DNA of 64,000 bases from contig CAMYLY010000005.1 of the NCBI GenBank assembly GCA_947259405.1, positions 1 to 64,000 on the forward strand, read 5' to 3'. Made by a program: the position numbers and the translations under genes. Shown one piece after another: positions 29,115-36,763 of the stretch (position 1 is its first letter; every line of letters starts with the position of its first letter). The notes below the pieces were generated by a model. The model was not told where the DNA came from. It saw only the letters and a program-made list of their open reading frames with translations, and searched no databases. This DNA is from an uncultured Gemmatimonadales bacterium. GTDB taxonomy: Bacteria > Gemmatimonadota > Gemmatimonadetes > Gemmatimonadales > GWC2-71-9.

Positions 29115-29903
29115 ATGGCCGAGTCCCTCACGACCGAAGATCAGCCGTCCACCGAAGAACTGCTCGCTCGAATCGAGGAGTTAGAGCGCGAGCGGCGCAA
29201 CCTCCAAGACATCATCGAGATCTTGCAGGAGATCTCGGGCAGCCTGCATTTCGTGGACATCCTGCAGGCAATCACCCGGCGGTTGGGAGAGAAGTTCGGG
29301 CTCGATCGCTGCACGATCTTCCTGGGAGACCGCGCAGCCCGAACTGCCCGCCTGGTCGCAAGTTACGAGGATCCGTCCATTCGGAACTTCCAGGTCGAGC
29401 TTGAACGCTATCCTGAGGTCAAAGAGGCGTTTCGCAGCGGCGAGACGGTCTTCATTCCGGACGTCAGGACCGACCCGAGACTCAAGCATGTGCAGGGCGT
29501 GTTGAAGTCGCGCCGCGTCAAGAGTATTACCGTGGTCCCCATTGCGTGGCGCCGCGAACCGGTTGGCGTCATTTTCCTCCGCACCTTCCGAGCTGGTCCC
29601 TCGTTCTCGGACGCTGACGTTCGATTCATTCAGATCGTGGCGGGTCTCTCGGCCAGGGCACTGCGTAACGCGTACCGGTACGAGAAAGTGCTGAAGCATC
29701 AGGACGAAGAGTCGGCGGACGCGGAGCGCTCGGGGCGTCGCCGGATCGCCCTCGTGAACTTCATCAAGCGATTATTCGACGCCTACATGGCAGACGATGA
29801 GAAGTGGGGGGATTCGCAGATCTCCAAGACCTCGGCCGAGGAATTGGATCGCCTCGTGGAGATCGCGCTCGCCGTGTTGGCGGAGGAATCCAAAGCGCGT
29901 TGA
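29115..29903 (+). CDS. GAF-domain protein with N-terminal coiled coil
   Basis: 262 residues from ATG 29115. Residues 15-45 form a coiled coil (ELLARIEELERERRNLQDIIEIL), then a GAF domain (about 50-200: DILQAITRRLGEKFGLDRCTIFLGD...SITVVPIAWRREPVGVIFLR...IVAGLSARALRNA). No histidine kinase, GGDEF or HTH output follows; a helical tail of about 60 residues does. It may act through partner proteins. Downstream is a stand-alone V4R domain gene, and the two may form a sensor pair, by inference. Confidence 0.8.
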   Translation: MAESLTTEDQPSTEELLARIEELERERRNLQDIIEILQEISGSLHFVDILQAITRRLGEKFGLDRCTIFLGDRAARTARLVASYEDPSIRNFQVELERYPEVKEAFRSGETVFIPDVRTDPRLKHVQGVLKSRRVKSITVVPIAWRREPVGVIFLRTFRAGPSFSDADVRFIQIVAGLSARALRNAYRYEKVLKHQDEESADAERSGRRRIALVNFIKRLFDAYMADDEKWGDSQISKTSAEELDRLVEIALAVLAEESKAR

Positions 29904-29960
29904 GCTTGCGTCCACGATTGTCGGCCCTCTAACTTGCAGCTTCACCTTCCGACGCGAACC

Positions 29961-30527
29961 ATGACGACGACTGCGGCAGGGATCCGTGTGATTACCATTG
30001 GGAGAAAGGCGCTGCTCGCCACCCGTGAGGCCTTGCTGCACGACCTCGGGGAGCGCGGCATGGAACGGCTTCAGCAGATCGGCTGCACAGCCGGCGAAGA
30101 GATGTATGACGCGTTCGAGCGCTGGCTCAATGAGTTCGCAGGTGTGTCGTCGCCGGACGACCTCGACGCCGCGACATTGGATGAGGTGCTCTCAGAGTTC
30201 TTCACATCTCTCGGATGGGGCAGCGTGACGATCGAGCGACTCGGGTCGAACGGCCTGAGTCTCACCTCTACCGACTGGGCAGAAGCGGATCCGAACGAGC
30301 GCTCGGACTTCCCGTCCTGCTATTTCTCATCTGGCCTGTTCGCGGACTTTCTGACGCGTATGGCCGGCGGCAATGCGATCTCGATCATGGAGGTCGAGTG
30401 TCGCAGTAAGGGCGACGTGTCCTGCCGCTTTTTCGCCGGAGCCCCCTCGACGCTAGACGCCGTGTATGACGCCCTCGCGGAGGGGCGGGATTACCGTGAG
30501 GTCTTCGTTGAGGGGAGTCCGGCCTGA
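29961..30527 (+). CDS. V4R-domain (4-vinyl reductase) small-molecule-binding protein
   Basis: 188 residues from ATG 29961. The C-terminal half ends in the hallmark EVECRSKGDVSCRFFAGAP, the region with conserved cysteines and histidine-like ligands, preceded by FPSCYFSSGLFADFLTRMAGG, both typical of V4R domains (BchJ, XylR/DmpR sensor region). The domain spans almost the whole protein with no output module. It could bind a small hydrophobic ligand. I do not call it BchJ, as no photosynthesis genes are near. Confidence 0.78.
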   Translation: MTTTAAGIRVITIGRKALLATREALLHDLGERGMERLQQIGCTAGEEMYDAFERWLNEFAGVSSPDDLDAATLDEVLSEFFTSLGWGSVTIERLGSNGLSLTSTDWAEADPNERSDFPSCYFSSGLFADFLTRMAGGNAISIMEVECRSKGDVSCRFFAGAPSTLDAVYDALAEGRDYREVFVEGSPA

Positions 30528-30529
30528 CG

Positions 30530-31006
30530 TTAGGTCGTTCCGAGCTTCTCCACGTATTCCGGCCGCATCGTCAGTTCATCATCGACGATCACTTCCCGAT
30601 CCCAGGGAAGGATGATGAAATTCTCCGTCTCCAAGGCGTGGAAATCCGGCACGTAGGCACCGGTCTTGAACGACACTGCGGTTCGTACCTCCGCGGGACG
30701 CGCTTTCTTGGCGCTCGCCCGCGCGAGCTTGAGCGTGTCACCTGAGTCACACGTCTCATCGACGATCAAGACCCGCAATCCCGCGAGCGCGTCCGGGGGG
30801 CCCTCCAGCAACGTCGGGCGGCGCCGTCCGCCGGGGCGTGTGATGGCGATCGTCGCAAAATCTCTCTGGAGAATCGATGCCACCACGACACCTGGGATCA
30901 CTCCGGCCTTCGTGACTCCGAGAACGATCTCGGGATCGTATTCGCGAGCGATCTTCAAGGCGAGCCCTCGGCACAGCTCACCGAAGAACTCCCAATCGAT
31001 CTCCAT
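30530..31006 (-). CDS. Phosphoribosyltransferase (hypoxanthine/xanthine type)
   Basis: 158 residues from ATG 31006 (MEIDWEFFGELCRG); longer starts at 31048 and 31135 add unlike residues. PRPP-binding loop VLIVDETCDSGDTL, flanked by EIVLGVTKAGVIPGVVVASIL and the C-terminal FIILPWDREV pattern, fits COG2236-type phosphoribosyltransferases, which include Hpt/Gpt-like enzymes. The loop carries D-E-T-C-D-S-G-D-T where most family members have D-D-V-x-x-T-G-x-T. Exact substrate is not determined. Confidence 0.8.
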   Translation of the reverse strand: MEIDWEFFGELCRGLALKIAREYDPEIVLGVTKAGVIPGVVVASILQRDFATIAITRPGGRRRPTLLEGPPDALAGLRVLIVDETCDSGDTLKLARASAKKARPAEVRTAVSFKTGAYVPDFHALETENFIILPWDREVIVDDELTMRPEYVEKLGTT

Positions 31007-31137
31007 GACGCCTCGGCCCGCGCCGGTACGTCCAGTGGGCAATGGCATGGTTGAGATATAGCCGGTCCGGACGACCACAACAACGTTGATCGCGCTACCT
31101 AGGCTCGGCCGCCTCGGGTCATTATCTTCACGCATTC

Positions 31138-31572
31138 ATGGGGCTCTGGAACCGTCTGTTTGGCCGCCGCCGCGAATCCACCCTGCAACCCAAGCGGCTC
31201 GACTACCTGAACGAGGCGCTCGCGCTCGAACGCCAGGGGGACTACGACGCTGCGTTGACGTCGTACCGCCTTGCGCTGCGGGATCACCCTGCCGATCCTC
31301 GCGTGCTCCAAAACATGGCGATCGCTTTCACCAAGACGAATCAGATCGAAGAGGCCATTCGCCACTACCGGCGTGCACTCGAGTGCGACCCGAGCCTGGC
31401 GGGTGCCCATTACGGCCTCGCATTCCTGTTGATCCGCCGCGGCAATCAGCAAGCGGCAGCGGGCCACCTTCGACAGTTCCTCTCCCGTCCGCCGCGCGGA
31501 CCCGACGCTGAGAAGTGGACGCAGCATGCGCAGCAGGCACTCCTGGAAATCGATGGGGAGCCGCCCCGCTGA
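31138..31572 (+). CDS. Cytoplasmic TPR protein
   Basis: 144 residues with three to four TPR helical pairs: LDYLNEALALERQGDYDAALTSYRLALRDHPADPRVLQNMAIAFTK, IEEAIRHYRRALECDPSLAGAHYGLAFLLI and AAAGHLRQFL. An N-terminal MGLWNRLFGRRRES peptide is amphipathic and may tether it to the membrane. It lacks a signal peptide. The downstream lipoprotein gene starts inside or at the end of this one. Confidence 0.78.
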   Translation: MGLWNRLFGRRRESTLQPKRLDYLNEALALERQGDYDAALTSYRLALRDHPADPRVLQNMAIAFTKTNQIEEAIRHYRRALECDPSLAGAHYGLAFLLIRRGNQQAAAGHLRQFLSRPPRGPDAEKWTQHAQQALLEIDGEPPR

Positions 31573-32285
31573 AGCGATGGTTCTTGCTGGCACTGGGGCT
31601 GTCAGCCTGCACTGAGATATTCGACTTCGGACGCGTTGTTGCGATCGATGTCATCGGGCCTGCCGACCCGACCGTTGAAGAAGGCGACACCCTTCGCCTT
31701 GCTGCCCGCGCGGTGAGCGCTGCGGGAGATTCCGTCCCCGAAGCGGTGATCGTGTGGGAGGCCGTGATCCCGGACAGCGGCACCGATGTCCTGACCGTCG
31801 ATTCCGCGGGTCTCGTTACCGGACTCGCCTCCGGGGACGGCTTCGTGCAAGCACGCCATGAAACACTCACGACACCGTTGATCAGCGTGCTCGTGACTGC
31901 GCAGCCTGATTCCGTCAGCGCCGACTCGACCCGGTTCATGGTGCCGGCTGGCGACACCGCCCCGACAACGCTGACGGTCACCGTCGCCGCCATCTCTGAC
32001 ACCGGAGTCGTCTTGATTCCGCTTCCAGACAAGCTCGTCCGTTTCCGACTCGTCGACCCGGCGGGTGGCAGCAGCGTGCGCCTGGCCTCGTCGGACGGCA
32101 CCCCCTCGATGCAACCCGATTCACTCGACGTCGAGACCGGCGCGACCGGAACGGCCTCCGCGCTCCTGCAGCAGGTGTCTGGTGCCACGCTCCCGGACAG
32201 CGCCGTTGTCCATGCCATCGCGTTCACGGCTCGCGCCGATACCGTGCCTGGCTCGCCAGTGCGCTTCGTGGTCGCTTTTCCGTGA
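31515..32285 (+). CDS. Ig-like (BIG-2) repeat lipoprotein
   Basis: Up to 256 residues. The only conventional start is GTG 31515, overlapping the TPR gene by 58 nt, with a lipobox (ALGLSAC) at residues 26-32. A CTG at 31569 would instead give a CTGA overlap with the TPR stop, with GGGGAG 7-12 nt upstream, and produce a compact signal LKRWFLLALGLSAC. I list the GTG frame but think the CTG is a serious alternative. The mature protein contains one or two Ig-like strands: IDVIGPADPTVEEGDTLRLAARAV...VDSAGLVTGLASGDGFVQA, the BIG-2 pattern, and a second domain to the C-terminus. Likely cell-surface. Confidence 0.68.
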   Translation: MDAACAAGTPGNRWGAAPLKRWFLLALGLSACTEIFDFGRVVAIDVIGPADPTVEEGDTLRLAARAVSAAGDSVPEAVIVWEAVIPDSGTDVLTVDSAGLVTGLASGDGFVQARHETLTTPLISVLVTAQPDSVSADSTRFMVPAGDTAPTTLTVTVAAISDTGVVLIPLPDKLVRFRLVDPAGGSSVRLASSDGTPSMQPDSLDVETGATGTASALLQQVSGATLPDSAVVHAIAFTARADTVPGSPVRFVVAFP

Positions 32286-32319
32286 CCGTGTACGCGGGAG
32301 CGCGCCGACAGGTGGACGT

Positions 32320-34110
32320 ATGACGGCACCCGCGACCCTTACCGAACTCTTCTTCGGCGCGGTCGACCGCTACTCGAGCAAGCGGGCTGCTCTCCGCCAT
32401 AAGGTGTCGGGCGTATGGCGCGACATCACGCATCAGGAGCTCGCTCGCGCGGTGCACCACGCCGCACTTGGTCTTCTCGAGCTGGGCGTCACTCGTGGCG
32501 ACCGCATTGCGATCCTCTCGAACAATCGGCCTGAATGGGCCGTCGCGGATTTCGCATGCCTCACCCTGGGCTGCGCGGATGTTCCCGTCTACTCCACGCT
32601 CCCCGCGAACCAGATCGCGTACATCCTCAACGATGCGGAGGTACGCACGATCTTTGTTGAGGACGCCGAGCAGCTTGCGAAGCTCACCGCGATCAAGAGC
32701 GATGTACCACGCCTCGAACGGATTATCGTCTTCGACGCGAAAGACGTACAAGCCGACGAGGGCGTGCACGCGTACCAGACCGTGCTACGCCAAGGGCAGG
32801 GAGCGGAACCGACCCACCCATCGTATCGTGATGACGCCCTTGCGGTTCGTTCGGACGATCTCGCGACGTTGATCTACACCTCTGGTACGACAGGACCGCC
32901 GAAAGGCGTGATGCTCTCCCACGGGAACTTCACATCCAATGTGCGCAGCGCCCTCACCGTCTTGGCCATCGGGCCCGCGGACTCCTGTCTCTCGCTCCTC
33001 CCACTGTCACACTCCTTCGAGCGAATGGCCGGGCACTACACGATGGTGCACGCGGGCGTCACCATCAACTATGCTGAGAGCATAGATCAGGTTTCGAACA
33101 ACCTGACCGAGGTTAAGCCCACCGTCGTCATCTCGGTCCCGCGATTGTTCGAGAAGATCTTTGCCCGTGTGTTGGAGAACGCGACGGCCGGTGGCGCGGT
33201 CAAGCGCCGCATGTTCTTCTGGGCGCGCCGCCGCGCGGAGCAGTGGGCCGACCTCAAGTTGGCCGGGAAACCGATTCCCGGTTGGCTCGCGTTGAATAAG
33301 GCGATTGCCGACCGGTTGGTGTTTTCCAAACTGCGTGCTCGCACCGGGGGACGGCTCCGGTACTTCGTGTCCGGCGGCGCACCGCTCAACCCAGAGATCG
33401 CGAAGTTCTTCTTTGCTGCCGGACTCCCGATTCTTGAAGGCTATGGCCTGACCGAGACCTCCCCCGTCATCGCCGTGAACGCCCTGGAGGACCCGCGGCT
33501 CGGAACGGTCGGCCGGCCGATCCCCGGCGTGGACGTGCGTATCGCAGCCGACGGTGAGATTCTGGCTCGCGGCCCGAACATCATGCAGGGCTACTACGAC
33601 AAACCTGACGCGACAACCGAAGCGATCGATCCCGACGGGTGGTTCCACACCGGCGACATCGGCGAAGTCGTCGACGGGTATCTCGTGATTACGGATCGGA
33701 AGAAGGACATTATCGTCACCGCGGGTGGGAAGAACATTGCGCCCCAACCGATCGAGAACACCGTCAAGGCCAATCCGTTCGTGCTCAACGCCGTCATGCT
33801 CGGCGATCGCCGCAGGTTCCCGATCATGCTGGTCGTACCGGACCAGGATGCCCTCAGGAAATGGGCGGACCAGCGCAAGTTGACCTTCGATGAGGATTTC
33901 CTGCACATCCCCGACGTCGTGAGCAAGGTAGAGACCGAAGTGATGGGAGCCCTTCGCGATCTCGCATCCTACGAAATGCCGAAGAAATTGCTGCTTCTCG
34001 ATCATGACTTCACCATCGAGAGTGGCGAGCTCACACCGAAGCTGAGTGTGAAACGCCATGTGGTCGAAGAGCGCTATCGCGCCCGTATCGACGCCCTCTA
34101 CGAGGACTAG
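32320..34110 (+). CDS. Long-chain fatty-acid--CoA ligase
   Basis: 596 residues from ATG 32320 with AGGTGGA upstream. AMP-binding motif LIYTSGTTGPPKGVMLSHGN (about 185-204), then SFERMAGHY, GYGLTETSPV and WFHTGDIGE, D-R-K-K-D-I-I. The gap between the AMP loop and GYGLTE (about 165 residues) is longer than in the shorter FadD of 11231-12916, and matches the FAA1/FadD15-like long-chain branch. Stop shares CTAG with the convergent gene. Confidence 0.93.
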   Translation: MTAPATLTELFFGAVDRYSSKRAALRHKVSGVWRDITHQELARAVHHAALGLLELGVTRGDRIAILSNNRPEWAVADFACLTLGCADVPVYSTLPANQIAYILNDAEVRTIFVEDAEQLAKLTAIKSDVPRLERIIVFDAKDVQADEGVHAYQTVLRQGQGAEPTHPSYRDDALAVRSDDLATLIYTSGTTGPPKGVMLSHGNFTSNVRSALTVLAIGPADSCLSLLPLSHSFERMAGHYTMVHAGVTINYAESIDQVSNNLTEVKPTVVISVPRLFEKIFARVLENATAGGAVKRRMFFWARRRAEQWADLKLAGKPIPGWLALNKAIADRLVFSKLRARTGGRLRYFVSGGAPLNPEIAKFFFAAGLPILEGYGLTETSPVIAVNALEDPRLGTVGRPIPGVDVRIAADGEILARGPNIMQGYYDKPDATTEAIDPDGWFHTGDIGEVVDGYLVITDRKKDIIVTAGGKNIAPQPIENTVKANPFVLNAVMLGDRRRFPIMLVVPDQDALRKWADQRKLTFDEDFLHIPDVVSKVETEVMGALRDLASYEMPKKLLLLDHDFTIESGELTPKLSVKRHVVEERYRARIDALYED

Positions 34111-34688
34111 TCGGAGCCGCGCTTCTCTCCGACCACGACCCCGTCTCCGGCTGCAAGCCGGGCAATCCCCTCCGGGAGCTCCACGTCGGAGAGTGCCACG
34201 AAGCGTCGGCCGCGCTGTAGGACCCGCGCGCCCTCGGTCGCCCACCCGCTCTTGGCCACCTCCGCACCGACCACCACGCCCCGGGCCATCCCGTCACGCA
34301 GCGGAATGCCGCTCGCGGCCTCGAGGTGCGACGCGGGCACCTTCTGGTACGTCCGCGACGCATTCACCGTCACCATGTGAACGCCGGGTTGACGCTCCGA
34401 CAGTGGGCGTGCGAGCTGGGAGGCGGTACCGACGAGGACGACGTAGCCACCGGCGCCTGACAGATCCAACAGCGCCTGGACGACCGCAGCGTCAGGAATC
34501 GTTGCACCGGACGTAGTTTGAGGCGGGCGGCCAAACCGCACGACCCCGTCCACGACCGGGTACTCTGCCCGGCACACGGGGCACGCCACGAGACCTCGCC
34601 GAACCATCCGATCGATCATCTCGTCGGGAACCAGCACGCAATATTCGCGGGTGTCGTGTTGGACCGGGCACGCCAGATGCTCGGCCAT
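34107..34688 (-). CDS. Zinc-ribbon (Trm112-like) protein with Rossmann-like tail
   Basis: About 193 residues from ATG 34688 (GTG 34700 is an alternative; it lies just after the folE stop). The N-terminus contains CPVQH, a lone Cys and CPVC (residues about 7-47), resembling Trm112-type short zinc ribbons, followed by a Val/Gly-rich alpha/beta part (GGYVVLVGTASQLARPL) and GVVVGAEV, which looks like a Rossmann-like fold lacking the canonical SAM motif I. Function unknown; it follows folE in the same operon. Confidence 0.6.
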   Translation of the reverse strand: MAEHLACPVQHDTREYCVLVPDEMIDRMVRRGLVACPVCRAEYPVVDGVVRFGRPPQTTSGATIPDAAVVQALLDLSGAGGYVVLVGTASQLARPLSERQPGVHMVTVNASRTYQKVPASHLEAASGIPLRDGMARGVVVGAEVAKSGWATEGARVLQRGRRFVALSDVELPEGIARLAAGDGVVVGEKRGSD

Positions 34689-34705
34689 CTCGATGAACAC
34701 GCGCG

Positions 34706-35338
34706 CTAGTCCGAGGTCGGCCCTCCGTGTGCCAGCCGCAGGAATTCGTCGCGCGTCGACCCGTCCAGAAAGCAGCCGCGCAAAGCGCTCGTAACGGTCT
34801 TCGAGTGCTGCTTTTGCACCCCTCGCATCATCATGCAGAGATGGAACGCTTCGATGACCACCCCGACACCTCGAGGAGCGAGAACATTCATCACTGCATC
34901 GGCCACCTGATCGGTCAACCGCTCTTGGAGTTGCAGACGCCGCGCGAATACGTCGACGACCCGGGCGATCTTCGACAACCCTACCACCTTCCCATCTGGG
35001 AGATACGCGACGTGCGCTTTTCCAAAGAACGGCAGCATATGATGCTCGCACATCGAATAGATCTCGATGTCGCGTACGAGGATCATGTTGTCGTGAGCTT
35101 CTTCGAAGATCGCGTTCCGCATGATGCCTTCGACGGAGTCGCGGTAGCCTTGCGTGAGCCAGTGCATGCTCTTGGCGACGCGAGACGGCGTCCGCTGCAA
35201 TCCGTGGCGGTCCGGATTCTCTCCGAGTAGTTCCAACTGGCGCCGGACCAACCCTTGATACTCTTCGTTATCGGGCTGCGCGATCGGTACGACTTGAGGG
35301 TCCTTCGAGACGGTCACTAGCAGACTCCTGACAGACAA
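34706..35338 (-). CDS. folE: GTP cyclohydrolase I
   Basis: 210 residues, starting at GTG or ATG near 35338. Typical elements are [51 protein letters not shown] and HLCMMMRGV, with the zinc-binding C and H residues and the GTP-binding QxxLQ region. It catalyses GTP to 7,8-dihydroneopterin triphosphate, the first step of tetrahydrofolate synthesis. Length is that of the bacterial FolE (about 200). Confidence 0.95.
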   Translation of the reverse strand: MSVRSLLVTVSKDPQVVPIAQPDNEEYQGLVRRQLELLGENPDRHGLQRTPSRVAKSMHWLTQGYRDSVEGIMRNAIFEEAHDNMILVRDIEIYSMCEHHMLPFFGKAHVAYLPDGKVVGLSKIARVVDVFARRLQLQERLTDQVADAVMNVLAPRGVGVVIEAFHLCMMMRGVQKQHSKTVTSALRGCFLDGSTRDEFLRLAHGGPTSD

Positions 35339-35649
35339 TTCATGATGGACGCGGAAACTGGAGCGGCTGCCCGCGACAAGACGCTCACGGTCACGACAAG
35401 CACGGATCGACGTTCCTGATGGGGCACGGCCGTACGTTCATGAACAAAGAACGGGAACGAAGAGGATTATTGAAGCCCGAACACACACAGGATCCGCACC
35501 CTAGCCGCAACTGCTGCCTTCCCAATCCGGGCGTGACATACGCCACCGCACGCGGGTACGTCGTCGGACTTGTTGGCTCAATAAGGTTACTCTTCGCTCC
35601 CGCTCTTCTTTAGTCAATGTAGAGTTGGCATCCTGGAGGCGTCAAGCAA
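35339..35649. other. Intergenic region upstream of folE (311 bp)
   Basis: Between divergent folE and the small membrane gene. A 64-codon frame exists at 35419-35613, but its composition (Cys, Pro, Arg rich; no start site with Shine-Dalgarno) argues against coding. I see no clear promoter matching the consensus and no repeat. Confidence 0.55.
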
Positions 35650-35823
35650 ATGAATGCTCCGATCCTAGTGGGAGCCGCCAGTCTGGTCGTCTGGGGCATC
35701 CTGGTATTCTTGCTCGAGATTCCCAGTGGGTGGGTGCATGTGCCGTTGGTACTGGGGGTTCTGCTGTTCGTGAAGGGGATCGCGGACCAGCCGCCCGTCA
35801 GATCTCCCAATTCGAAAACATGA
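35650..35823 (+). CDS. 57-residue two-helix membrane protein
   Basis: Reads from ATG 35650 to TGA 35823, with GGAGG about 10 nt upstream. Residues 5-22 (ILVGAASLVVWGILVFLL) and 30-46 (VHVPLVLGVLLFVKGI) are two membrane helices joined by EIPSGW. This is the layout of the small Lmo0937-type family (DUF5670; W-x-x-G...G-x-x-H-x-L-L). The 3-prime end overlaps the GNAT gene by 26 nt in convergent orientation. The match to a family is by pattern only. Confidence 0.62.
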   Translation: MNAPILVGAASLVVWGILVFLLEIPSGWVHVPLVLGVLLFVKGIADQPPVRSPNSKT

Positions 35824-36763
35824 CGTGGCCCGCCGGAAGCGTGGGTTCCGGCCACCCATCCAGCGTCATCCGGAGGTCGGTCCAGCGCACTCGATACCCG
35901 TGCTGCACCAGCGTCTGATACGCTTCCGGAAAGGCCGTCTGACACCGAATGGCGACGCGTCGCTGCCGGTGCGTCGCCGCACACGACTCGAGAATCACCA
36001 GCAGTCGCCCAAACGATTGGTCGCTGTCGGCGAAGAGCTTGAGCACCCGCAGTTCGTCGGACGGTCGGACATCGGCGAGTGGCGCGGAGTGGTAGAGGGC
36101 GAGCCCGCGGATTTCCCCACCCTCTTCGAGGACGACCGTATCCCCAACGGTTAACTGCCCCGTGAGTTCGATCTCGCGCGAGAAGTCATGGCCCGGTGCC
36201 GCTTGATCGAGTCGCTCCCGGGTCGCCGTCAACAGCGTCGCTTGCCGCGTGGCATCACACTCGCTAAAACGTGTAAACGCTCCTGCCACACCACGACTCA
36301 CCTCGTGCGTCATCGTGATCGTGAGGTGTCGGGGGACGAACCCCAGGCGGCTATAGAAGCCGATGTTGTCGACCGTGCGCGGCATCGTCTCCAGCCCGAT
36401 CGTGGTCACCCGACGGTCCTTGAGCCACTCGACCGCGGTTTCCACGATCAAACGCCCAATCCCCTCACTCTGGCGGTCCGTGCGGACGGCGAGCGGCCCC
36501 ATCCATCCCTCCGTCCCCGAGCAATGCGAGATGTTGAACGCCACCATGTCGTGATCGCCATCGTACCAGACCATCGCTCCCGGGCCGGCATCTTCGATCG
36601 CGTAGCGCCAGATTGCCGGATTCAATTGGGGCACCCGCACCCCCACGAGTCCATCTCGCCGATACCGGTCGGTGAACGACTCCGAAAAGACGCGATTTAA
36701 CGACGCTACGTCTTCCAGGCTCGGCGCCGTGGGACCGTTGACGACTCGCTCAGGCCGCCACAT
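35798..36763 (-). CDS. GNAT acetyltransferase (duplicated fold)
   Basis: 321 residues starting at ATG 36763, overlapping the end of the Rad50-like gene by 14 nt. The first half has the GNAT acetyl-CoA pyrophosphate loop (PLAVRTDRQSEGIGRLIVETAVEWLKDRRV, Q-x-x-G-I-G at about 99-104) and ends in the GLETMPRTVDNIGFYSRLGF beta strand. The second half resembles another GNAT unit without an obvious acetyl-CoA loop. Function unknown; being last in a DNA repair operon suggests protein or small molecule acetylation. Confidence 0.82.
   Translation of the reverse strand: MWRPERVVNGPTAPSLEDVASLNRVFSESFTDRYRRDGLVGVRVPQLNPAIWRYAIEDAGPGAMVWYDGDHDMVAFNISHCSGTEGWMGPLAVRTDRQSEGIGRLIVETAVEWLKDRRVTTIGLETMPRTVDNIGFYSRLGFVPRHLTITMTHEVSRGVAGAFTRFSECDATRQATLLTATRERLDQAAPGHDFSREIELTGQLTVGDTVVLEEGGEIRGLALYHSAPLADVRPSDELRVLKLFADSDQSFGRLLVILESCAATHRQRRVAIRCQTAFPEAYQTLVQHGYRVRWTDLRMTLDGWPEPTLPAGHVMFSNWEI

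Noticed and set aside
29961-30527. V4R gene as bchJ of a photosynthesis cluster
   Set aside because: No bacteriochlorophyll, carotenoid or reaction-centre gene is present in the window, and V4R domains occur in many unrelated sensors.
33007-34245. 412-codon minus-strand open frame opposite the acyl-CoA ligase
   Set aside because: Antisense shadow of the strongly conserved ligase; its composition follows from codon bias on the other strand.
35419-35613. 64-codon plus-strand frame upstream of the small membrane protein
   Set aside because: No Shine-Dalgarno, unlikely composition, no hydrophobic or structural pattern.
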